Shown one piece after another: positions 24,020 through 31,039 of a stretch of DNA of 31,039 nt; positions within the stretch are counted from its first letter, which is position 1, and every line of letters starts with the position of its first letter. Under the pieces are notes generated by a model. The model searched no databases. It was not told where the DNA came from and saw only the letters and a list, made by a program, of their open reading frames with translations. The stretch is from a virus. The DNA lies in the IMG/VR virus record IMGVR_UViG_3300002514_000036, positions 1 to 31,039 of that record, one strand, 5' to 3'. The translations under genes were made by a program, and so were the position numbers.

Positions 24020-25217
24020 GGTAGAGGTTTTTAGTATAGAGGATGATGGGTCCTGTAGACTGCTGCATACAGAAAGTAATCTGGTTGTAGATGGGGCAGG
24101 GGAAACTATTGTAGATATGCTAACCACTCCCTCTAGTGTTTCAGTAGTTGCCCCCGCTATAATGGATACCTCTAATTGGAGAGTGAATGCTATCTCTTTC
24201 GGACCAGCAGGAGGAAACTTCGGTAATGATGCTGTATCGTCAACAGGTACTTGTAATGAAAAGCTTATTGGTGCCCCTGCGTCCTATGTTACTTTGGCTG
24301 CTATAGAGGACCCTACTTCCTGGGTTAACCCAGATAGGAGTGTTACCTCAAATCGAATAGTAAGGGCTTTATGGGTAAGTAGCACCTTTGCAGGAGGTGT
24401 TACTGCCTCCTCTTATACTCCTCCGTATAAACTTCCTTCTTACCCAGACCCCTTGGATACTAAACTAGAAGATGTTAATACTGCTTATGTTAATGTGAGT
24501 GGAGATGGAACACGATCTTTCGGACAGTTTGAAAATAGGATTAACTTTAATTTAGGTGATGCCTCTGCCTATACAGTTGGAGCCTTTGCTGTGGGTTGGA
24601 ATGCTGCTGATGGGCATGGTTACGGAAATTTTTGGACTGCCTTAGTTTCTTCCTTAGAGGGGGATTTTGTTGCTGACAGAACTCTTAATCTTGTAGCAAG
24701 TGCCGATGGAGTAGGGTCCGTAGCATCCTTTAATGGGAGGGGTAATGTGGACTACCGAGGGTTTTGTAGAGTACTTCCTGTAGATTTAGCAGATAGTGAA
24801 TGGAGCCCTGACTGGAGGTACGCTAATTCTAATAGCTGGAGAGGGCGTCCTACTGTTTCTGGGGTAGGGGCTCAAGACTATCTTACCTTTGTAAAAGATC
24901 CTAGAATTCAATTTTGCCTATCTCTTCACCCAGATGACTGTAAAATGTTTAATATCTATGGAGGTCTTCATCATATAGGACTATGGACTTTTGATGTAAA
25001 AAAATGTTTTGCTGATGTTACTGCCCCAGTGGTTAATCATCTTGAGTGGCCTTTAGATAGTGCTGGGGCTAATAACAGAGAATATAGATTGTTTGCTAAG
25101 AAGACTTTTACTGAAAATTTGGTTAGAAATAAAGATAATGGATTGTCTCCAGGCATTCAACAGATTAATAACTTAATAATTAAATGGACACTAGATTTTA
25201 GGTCAATTCATGATTAA
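24009..25217 (+). CDS. tail-associated protein, paralog 1 of 3
   Basis: 402 aa. The N-terminus GKVEVFSIEDDGSCRLLHTE then SNLVVDGAGETIVDML aligns position by position with the next two genes (G-x-[IVL]-x-[VI]-x-x-x-x-x-D-G-x-x-x, then N-x-[VI]-[TV]-x-G-x-G). The C-terminus again ends in a I-x-K-W-T-L-D-F strand. Between them is an insertion of about 180 residues not present in the others, with many aromatic residues. It looks like a beta-sandwich virion protein, placed after the wedge genes where phages keep peripheral baseplate or fibre-attachment proteins. It overlaps the previous gene by 11 bases and the next by eight. No enzymatic motif was seen; the family name is unknown to me. Confidence 0.7.
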   Translation: MRGKVEVFSIEDDGSCRLLHTESNLVVDGAGETIVDMLTTPSSVSVVAPAIMDTSNWRVNAISFGPAGGNFGNDAVSSTGTCNEKLIGAPASYVTLAAIEDPTSWVNPDRSVTSNRIVRALWVSSTFAGGVTASSYTPPYKLPSYPDPLDTKLEDVNTAYVNVSGDGTRSFGQFENRINFNLGDASAYTVGAFAVGWNAADGHGYGNFWTALVSSLEGDFVADRTLNLVASADGVGSVASFNGRGNVDYRGFCRVLPVDLADSEWSPDWRYANSNSWRGRPTVSGVGAQDYLTFVKDPRIQFCLSLHPDDCKMFNIYGGLHHIGLWTFDVKKCFADVTAPVVNHLEWPLDSAGANNREYRLFAKKTFTENLVRNKDNGLSPGIQQINNLIIKWTLDFRSIHD

Positions 25218-25923
25218 AGGACACATTACAGTTTGTAAAGTTTATAAGGATGGCACCCAAGAAGTGGTGCTAGATAGAGCTAATCTAGTTACTGCTGGGT
25301 TAGGATCTGCTTTTATAGATCTTCAGACAAATACAGGTTCTGATTATCCCGATGATTATTGTCCTTATTATTTTCAAGTAGGTACTAGTGCTATTGGGTA
25401 TGTCTCTACCCCTCCCCGTCAAGCATCTTCCACTTTTTATCAATTGAGTGCCCCCTTTGATTGGTCTGATTATGGAGAGGACACTGATCTTATTATTCAG
25501 CAAAGATATAGAGGGTTTAATGCTTCTACTATGAGTACTGCTAGACCCCTTACCTATACAGAATTACTTAATACAAGTGCCCCCCTTTCCTCAATTATTT
25601 TTAGTGGAAGTGATGAATATTTTGCAAAGATAAAAGAGGGAAGAGTTTCTAGGTTTTTTATGGATTCTTTTGAAAGTGAAATAGTTCTAGATGAGAGGAC
25701 AGCAAATGGAAAAAGCATTACGGAGCTTGGGTTATTTGCTAAAAACCCTAAAGGATTCAAAGATGATTCTCCCCTTCTTATGGCCTATAGAAGTTTTGCT
25801 GCTGTGGGAAAGACTTCAGAGTTTTCATTAGTGATTCATTGGAGTATTGGATTTTTAGGTATTTCCAGTAATGTGGATGATCACTATATTGGTGGAGGAG
25901 AAGGAGAAAGACGGGGAAGGTAA
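25210..25923 (+). CDS. tail-associated protein, paralog 2 of 3
   Basis: 237 aa. It begins GHITVCKVYKDGTQEVVLDR followed by ANLVTAGLGSAFIDL, and ends with ITELGLFAKNPKGF, LLMAYRSF and KTSEFSLVIHWSIGF, then a short Gly/Arg tail (GGGEGERRGR). The same N- and C-terminal blocks are found in the genes on both sides, closest to paralog 3. The tandem triplet implies duplication; in T4-like particles a set of related proteins at this locus would fit a hetero-oligomeric baseplate rim or fibre collar. SD TAGG lies eight bases before ATG. The Gly/Arg tail is absent from paralog 3 and may be a linker. Confidence 0.7.
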   Translation: MIKGHITVCKVYKDGTQEVVLDRANLVTAGLGSAFIDLQTNTGSDYPDDYCPYYFQVGTSAIGYVSTPPRQASSTFYQLSAPFDWSDYGEDTDLIIQQRYRGFNASTMSTARPLTYTELLNTSAPLSSIIFSGSDEYFAKIKEGRVSRFFMDSFESEIVLDERTANGKSITELGLFAKNPKGFKDDSPLLMAYRSFAAVGKTSEFSLVIHWSIGFLGISSNVDDHYIGGGEGERRGR

Positions 25924-25967
25924 TGAGAGACTTCCACCCTATCTATAATATATTGGTGAAACTATGA
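25923..25967 (+). CDS. 14-aa linking micro-ORF between paralogs 2 and 3
   Basis: ATG at 25923 overlaps the previous stop as TAATG and the TGA at 25965-25967 overlaps the next ATG as ATGA. The peptide would be MRDFHPIYNILVKL. It may exist only to carry ribosomes across the gap, or be chance. Confidence 0.25.
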   Translation: MRDFHPIYNILVKL

Positions 25968-26584
25968 AGAATAATGATACAATAGATGTCTCAGGACATT
26001 TAGAAATTTATAAAGTCTATGAAGACGGAAGGGAGGAGCAGGTATTCGGTCAACAAAATACCATCACTTCTGGGATGGGGGTAAGCCTAGGTCTGCTTTA
26101 TGCAGGTTCTGGGGCTACAGACATAACTAACTTTCAAATTAGATACTTTCAATTGGGAGTTAAAGGGGATACTGTTTTAGAGACCTATGGGGTATCCTCC
26201 TTTTTAATGGCTTCTGCCTTGGGACAAGAAAATGGTATCTCGGATTATCATACGGGGGCAGATACCAACCTTCCTGTAGTTTTTCAAGAGCTTATGGATT
26301 GGGATGGAGGGGCTGCACTCGATTCTCAAGGAGTAGATGATTGGTATTTTGGTCTAATTTCTGACAATAGTATTAAACGAGTTGATTTAAATTCTGTTAC
26401 CTATATACTATACATTGATAAAACTGCTTGTAATGGGCATATTCTTAATGAAGTGGGTCTTTTCATGCAGAATCCCTTTGGGTACGCTACAAAAAGGGCT
26501 CCAATGGTAGCGTACAGACCCTTTACTAATATTACAAAAACAAATGATTTTGCTTTAATCTTTAAATGGACCTTAAACTTCTAA
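25964..26584 (+). CDS. tail-associated protein, paralog 3 of 3
   Basis: 206 aa, the shortest of the set. N-terminal block GHLEIYKVYEDGREEQVFGQ, then NTITSGMGVSLGLL; C-terminal block HILNEVGLFMQNPFGY, PMVAYRPF, KTNDFALIFKWTLNF. The middle is short, so this is probably close to the minimal fold of the family. GGTGA stands ahead of the ATG. The 40-base gap to paralog 2 is filled by a 14-codon reading frame that overlaps both neighbours. The following gene is the beta-helix fibre. Confidence 0.7.
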   Translation: MKNNDTIDVSGHLEIYKVYEDGREEQVFGQQNTITSGMGVSLGLLYAGSGATDITNFQIRYFQLGVKGDTVLETYGVSSFLMASALGQENGISDYHTGADTNLPVVFQELMDWDGGAALDSQGVDDWYFGLISDNSIKRVDLNSVTYILYIDKTACNGHILNEVGLFMQNPFGYATKRAPMVAYRPFTNITKTNDFALIFKWTLNF

Positions 26585-26585
26585 C

Positions 26586-29500
26586 ATGGCATTTAACCAA
26601 TACGATTTATATTTAGCTTCTGGAACGGGGCAACTAATTAATTCTTGGACTGATCCAGTCTATAAATTTGATTCTAGTTCTTTTTATAATTGGGAGCAGG
26701 ACAATCTTCCTCTTTATGATTTAGAGGGTAGGGATGATTATCTACATGAGATGGCAGGATACCCTGGAGTAAGTGTTGATTCTATAATGCTAACAGTGTC
26801 TGACTGCGGAGTAGATAATAAGAAAATTTTTAGTACTCTTTCTGGAGCAATAGGAGCCCTTCCCAACACCATTAGGCAGCCTATTATTATTGAAGTGTGT
26901 GTTAGTGGTCAGTTAGGGGATCTGCGGTTAGAGAATAAGCAGTTTGCAGCATCTGGATCGGGTATAGAAATTATTAATAGGGGGTTTGCAAAAGTTCTTG
27001 CGGGAGAAGATGCCACAACATCTGCCTCAGTCTCCAGTACAGAGAACGGGGCTGCTGATGGAAGTAGTATTATAATTATGAGTTCTATAGATACTAGTAA
27101 TACTATGGCTAACACTTTCTGTGTTGGTCTAAGCGGTGTTCCTATAGACTCTAAATTATCTAATCCTTGGACATTTTGGAATAATTTTACTAGATCCTTT
27201 ATGTTACCCCCTGAGTGGAGTAATGTAGGAGCCGTTTCTACAAAAACAGTAACTATTTCGTCTAAATTTGCAGATACTGGTAGTGGCCTGATGGACACTA
27301 ATGTTAATGGGTTTAATGTAGCTCCATATGCAGATAATTCGGCAAGTTCGGATATTCAGATTATGAATAAGTGGCAAGGAACGGATATTCAAAGACCAGA
27401 TATAGATTATATTGATGAATATTCAACTCGTACTACTGGGTTTATTTATGCCAATGCTTTAAGTAATGTTACTATTAACAACTGTGCGGGTAATATCTTT
27501 ATTAGAGGTTTCTGTGTAGATGGGGGAAATAAAGCAGATCTTACTGATTCTGCGGCGACTCAAAGAACACAAATTGGTTTTGATATTCAGAACTCTGAAG
27601 TTGTCCTAGAAAATTGCACTGCCACCAGATGTAAAGATGCGGGGATAGCTGCCTACAATTCTAATGTGATTCTAAACAGGGGCTTTATTGCTTGTCATAA
27701 TTATGAATTAGAAGATCAAGGAGCCAATTATCTAAATCTTAAAACAACTTCCAATAAAACTCCAGGACTTAGAGCTTTAAATTCTAATATTACTTTAAGT
27801 GCTGCTATTACAGCGGCATATGGTCGCCCCGTAGATTCTCCCTTTGCATTTTCTCGCAATATAGTGGGAGTTGATTTAGAGAATTCGGAAATCATCACTC
27901 CTCCAAAGTATGGGTACGGAAGGAATACTGCTGGTACGAGAGATACTGATGCGATGGCTAACGGTATTGATACTTTAGTTCTACAAACCTTCTTTAATAA
28001 GGAGGAGGGCGTTAAAGCCAAACAATCATTACTTAATTTGGGCGGTAGATTATCCTCCTTCCAGAATAATGTTGGAGTTAAATTAGAAAACTCTACTTGT
28101 AGGGTGTCTGAAGTAAGCATAGATCATAACCAAGAGGCAGGATTAGATTCCGATGGCTCTATTTTTAATTATAATAAGAACGGCGAATTAATCACCAGAC
28201 TTGGGCCGTTCAATCCTATTACTAATTTCTTTCAAAACGGACAACATGTAACAATGAAGGAGTCGGAATTTATTCCAACTTATGTTAGTGGAATGGATAC
28301 TAAATACACCCAACTACTGTTTAGTGGAAACCACTCGGTTCAAAATTATGGAGGGGAAAGAACTACTGTTCCTTCAGTCTCCGTAGAAAATGGATCTTAT
28401 ATGAACGCTGTATGTCCTAATGCGGTAGGTTTAGTTTCTATAGATGATAGTGCCGAAGCTGTAGTCAATGCTCCTGTTAAAGGAGGGGCTTTTTATGTCA
28501 ATAATAATAGTACTTTAGACTTAAATGGTACACAAAATTTTGTTACCAAAATTATTGGACCAGTCCTTTGGAGTAAGCAACAGCACACAGCAGGAATATA
28601 CGCTGGGCAAAATTCTACTATAAATATTGCTGGTCCTACTTCTATTGTACAGTATGGAGTGGATGCATTAGCTGAAGATAACTCTACTATTCAAATAGGT
28701 CCTCATCAAAAAAACGGGCTTATAGACGTTAGCGGGTGGAGCCTCCTTGATACTCCTAATAACCATACTAGGGTGCAATTACATGCTACAAGAGCTTGCT
28801 TGGTTGCTAATCGTAATTCTACTATTAATATGCACGATCTTGGGGATTACCATAAAAATTGGAACTCTAAATATTATGGAACTTCTATTGGGTTAGATTA
28901 TCCTACTGGAGATGCGGTGGAGAGAACGGGTGGTGATTTTTATGGGACTTCGGGATCTTGTTATAATGGTTCGTTACAGTTTTATCCAAATCCTTTTGTC
29001 TCGTATACAGATTATGATTTTGTATCTCAGTCTACCTATCCCACAGCAGAGGCCAATATTCAGGGGATTGCTACCTGGACTGCTCTCCCTTTGAAGGATA
29101 CTAATACTACTAATGATGTTTCTAGTGCTTCTTATGGTGGAATGTGTGTTAGGGCTGTGGGGGGGAGTAATGTTGTGGCTAAAAATGTCACCTTCCCAGC
29201 AGGGTGGGGGAACCCGTCTGGTCCTTATTATGATTTGGAAACTGAAGGGGCATGTGATCTATTAAAGATTTGGAATATTGCAGACGATTCTAAACTTCAT
29301 GCCTCTTATTTAACGGTAGGAAATGCCGTAGCTTATGGGGGAACTATTGGGCATCCTCAAGATTTAAGCGGTTATTATTATGGTCCTAGTGCATTGTGGA
29401 CTTCCGACTCAGGTACTGGGCTTTCTGGTGCGCCATCTTCTACAGCAGATACTTCTACCCTTAGTATTTTAGATTCCTTTGGTTTGGGAGTTGAAACTAT

Positions 29501-30110
29501 AGGGGAGTTAGGGTATTACGGAAAAACTGCACAAGAAAATATTGGACCTTTTAGGATTTATGTATCTCCTCATCCTAAAGCTAAATTCTTAGGATCACCT
29601 AGAACTGTTGATGGAGCTTTTAATCCTATGGGGGGAGGATGGAACAATAATACACCTTATAGTATGGGATTTAGTTTTCCTAACAATGCCACTTTAGAGA
29701 CTGGAGGCCCTTATCAACTCTTTGCTCAAGGGTATTCCACCTCTTCCGACTGTAGTGCTACTAATACTCAAGGACCTAATTATACAAATGTGAGTGCTGT
29801 TTATCAAGACTTAGGCTTTAGTGGGTACATTACGTCCCTTCCCGTAGCTCAACAAGCAACTAATACTGCCTCTTCTTTCTACTATACCTCTGCTATGGTG
29901 GGAGATACGGTGAATCATATCTGGTTAGATGAGTCTGCAATGAATACCTTTGCAAATGCTAAAAACGGTACACTAAATACTTCAGGACGAAAACCGATAT
30001 TTAATTATTACCAATCTACAACTATCTATCCAGGAGAAGGTTTTGCTACAGGCAGCAAGGCTAAAGGACTTGGATCAGCAAACCTATTTGATCTAGAGAG
30101 AGACTTATAA
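26586..30110 (+). CDS. beta-helical tail fibre/spike protein
   Basis: 1174 aa. The N-terminal 55 residues hold an attachment-like block (FYNWEQDNLPLYDLEGRDDY, then LHEMAGYPG) also present in the next gene. From about residue 290 a right-handed beta-helix is likely: repeated turns ending in NS, such as IGFDIQNSEVVLENC, GIAAYNSNVILNRG, GLRALNSNITLSA, VGVDLENSEII and VGVKLENSTCRVSE. Further on there is an NST ladder (NNSTLDLNG, QNSTINIAG, DNSTIQIG, RNSTINMHD). Stacked Asn/Ser like this are usual in phage tailspikes and fibres that meet host polysaccharide. The C-terminal 350 residues are Gly/Ser/Tyr-rich and would be the receptor-facing part. No depolymerase active site can be assigned by eye. 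Confidence 0.75.
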   Translation: MAFNQYDLYLASGTGQLINSWTDPVYKFDSSSFYNWEQDNLPLYDLEGRDDYLHEMAGYPGVSVDSIMLTVSDCGVDNKKIFSTLSGAIGALPNTIRQPIIIEVCVSGQLGDLRLENKQFAASGSGIEIINRGFAKVLAGEDATTSASVSSTENGAADGSSIIIMSSIDTSNTMANTFCVGLSGVPIDSKLSNPWTFWNNFTRSFMLPPEWSNVGAVSTKTVTISSKFADTGSGLMDTNVNGFNVAPYADNSASSDIQIMNKWQGTDIQRPDIDYIDEYSTRTTGFIYANALSNVTINNCAGNIFIRGFCVDGGNKADLTDSAATQRTQIGFDIQNSEVVLENCTATRCKDAGIAAYNSNVILNRGFIACHNYELEDQGANYLNLKTTSNKTPGLRALNSNITLSAAITAAYGRPVDSPFAFSRNIVGVDLENSEIITPPKYGYGRNTAGTRDTDAMANGIDTLVLQTFFNKEEGVKAKQSLLNLGGRLSSFQNNVGVKLENSTCRVSEVSIDHNQEAGLDSDGSIFNYNKNGELITRLGPFNPITNFFQNGQHVTMKESEFIPTYVSGMDTKYTQLLFSGNHSVQNYGGERTTVPSVSVENGSYMNAVCPNAVGLVSIDDSAEAVVNAPVKGGAFYVNNNSTLDLNGTQNFVTKIIGPVLWSKQQHTAGIYAGQNSTINIAGPTSIVQYGVDALAEDNSTIQIGPHQKNGLIDVSGWSLLDTPNNHTRVQLHATRACLVANRNSTINMHDLGDYHKNWNSKYYGTSIGLDYPTGDAVERTGGDFYGTSGSCYNGSLQFYPNPFVSYTDYDFVSQSTYPTAEANIQGIATWTALPLKDTNTTNDVSSASYGGMCVRAVGGSNVVAKNVTFPAGWGNPSGPYYDLETEGACDLLKIWNIADDSKLHASYLTVGNAVAYGGTIGHPQDLSGYYYGPSALWTSDSGTGLSGAPSSTADTSTLSILDSFGLGVETIGELGYYGKTAQENIGPFRIYVSPHPKAKFLGSPRTVDGAFNPMGGGWNNNTPYSMGFSFPNNATLETGGPYQLFAQGYSTSSDCSATNTQGPNYTNVSAVYQDLGFSGYITSLPVAQQATNTASSFYYTSAMVGDTVNHIWLDESAMNTFANAKNGTLNTSGRKPIFNYYQSTTIYPGEGFATGSKAKGLGSANLFDLERDL

Positions 30111-30112
30111 CA

Positions 30113-31039
30113 ATGGCAACCCCTTATACTTTTTCACAACCTATTCGTTATTACAAAGCTAATGACCCTTATTACTATGAGGTTGACAATATTCCCTTGC
30201 GTCAACTGGAAGAGAATGTTTTATATGTTAAAAATTTAATAGAAGGCTTCACTGGAGGTCCAGGAGATGATGGGGGTGGAACTGGTGGAAATGGTGGAAA
30301 TCTTTTAAATGAGGGTAGTGAGCTTGATATCACTAATATTAAACAGCTAAGACCAAAATCTATAGGAGGAAGATCTGTTCAAGTTAATGCAGGTAGGTTT
30401 GTTTCAAGGATTAATGATGCTTTTGATATCTCGAAACCTCTTAATGAGTTAATGTTTAACGCTGGAGCCCCTACTCTTCCTAATGTACTTGCAGACCTAA
30501 AACAGAATTGGGATACAACAAAAAGAGATGAGGTATGGGATAGTTTTATAGGAACTACAAATGCGACCAACGCTTATAATATTAATGGGCTAGAGTACAC
30601 GCATACTTTTTATAGCACCCCTGGGGGACTAGGAAGTAATTGGGGATGGGAGGTCGGGACCCCTCCTACGGGGGAAGGTAGTGAGAACTATCCCAAGTAT
30701 CAAGGTATACCTATGTTGGACGCTATTAGGTGGCCTGGACAATCTAATTATAATGCTTTATCTCACTTAGTTTTTAATTATTTACTTATTGGGTCTGGGT
30801 ATAATTTTAATACTTTACCTTCGGTAAACTTAGCATTTGTTCAAATGTGGAGAGGAGTTTTTAGAACGGCTGTGGTGGAGTTTCCAGAGACAAGGATTCA
30901 AGTCCCTGCATGGAATGATGATGATTTTTATTACAACACTTATGATTCTCAAGGGAATATAGTAAAAACTCAACTAGATGCTACTCAAAGAATTGATTTA
31001 TTAGTTGCATATAGTTTACCCATTGATGCTAGTTCTACT
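30113..31039 (+). CDS. tail fibre/baseplate protein, 3' end cut by the window edge
   Basis: Open from ATG 30113 through 309 codons to the right edge without a stop. The start reads MATPYTFSQPIRYYKANDPY then YYEVDNIPLRQLEENVLYVK, matching the N-terminal block of the preceding fibre (YYxxExDNxPLxxLExxxxYL...GxPG). A short flexible Gly-rich linker follows (GGPGDDGGGTGGNGG, residues about 48-62), then a globular part with several Trp/Tyr residues. The shared N-terminal block suggests both proteins dock on the same type of baseplate site. GAGAGAG precedes the start, and only two bases separate it from the fibre gene's stop. The full length and end domain are unknown. Confidence 0.75.
   Translation, partial: MATPYTFSQPIRYYKANDPYYYEVDNIPLRQLEENVLYVKNLIEGFTGGPGDDGGGTGGNGGNLLNEGSELDITNIKQLRPKSIGGRSVQVNAGRFVSRINDAFDISKPLNELMFNAGAPTLPNVLADLKQNWDTTKRDEVWDSFIGTTNATNAYNINGLEYTHTFYSTPGGLGSNWGWEVGTPPTGEGSENYPKYQGIPMLDAIRWPGQSNYNALSHLVFNYLLIGSGYNFNTLPSVNLAFVQMWRGVFRTAVVEFPETRIQVPAWNDDDFYYNTYDSQGNIVKTQLDATQRIDLLVAYSLPIDASST

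Noticed and set aside
27728-28120. Minus-strand reading frame of 130 aa in the fibre gene, and a similar one at 26909-27298
   Set aside because: Antisense shadows with no start signal and no recognisable protein features.

Overview
The window is part of the genome of a tailed bacteriophage with a contractile tail, a myovirus distantly related to T4. The diagnosis rests on a syntenic run of tail genes: tape measure, LysM-type baseplate proteins, hub, central spike, gp25-like wedge, gp6/J-like wedge, gp7/gpI-like wedge and fibres. It also rests on a UvsW-type helicase and a Toprim primase. The DNA is AT-rich, coding is almost gapless, and many junctions are TAATG or ATGA overlaps. No tRNA, rRNA, integrase, transposase or CRISPR array was seen. 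The host cannot be named from the sequence; most starts carry AGGAG/GAGG-type Shine-Dalgarno (SD) sequences, so it is a bacterium.

Layout. (1) 1-97: the 3' end of a plus-strand gene cut by the window edge. (2) 94-1688, minus strand: uvsW-like helicase and a small coupled gene. (3) 1734-2692, plus: a T4 gp26-like zinc-ribbon tail/baseplate assembly protein, whose 3' end carries a textbook -1 frameshift site (T TTT TTT) leading into a start-less 64-codon extension. (4) 2661-3632: an unrecognised probable virion protein. (5) 3619-5786: a replication/unknown cassette of mixed orientation (primase minus; Cas4/AddB-like Fe-S nuclease plus; a tiny membrane protein and a 94-aa protein minus), which interrupts the structural genes. 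A strong plus-strand terminator lies inside the primase gene. (6) 5819-31039, plus: a 145-aa conserved-looking protein, tape measure, LysM-type proteins, hub, spike, a 1015-aa protein with a LamG-like end, three baseplate wedge proteins, three paralogous small tail proteins, a beta-helix fibre and a second fibre-like gene running off the right edge.

How it fits together. Genes 6258 to 24019 would build the tail tube initiator, hub, spike and wedges. The gp26-like gene with its frameshifted form sits where gpG/gpGT-type tail assembly chaperones sit in other phages, upstream of the tape measure, although about 3.5 kb of other genes separate them here. The paralogs and fibres downstream of the wedges are likely peripheral baseplate or host-recognition parts. 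The most novel signals are the frameshift on a T4-gp26-family gene, the terminator buried antisense in the primase, a fossil-like perfect Shine-Dalgarno next to it, and the paralog and fibre families at the right end.
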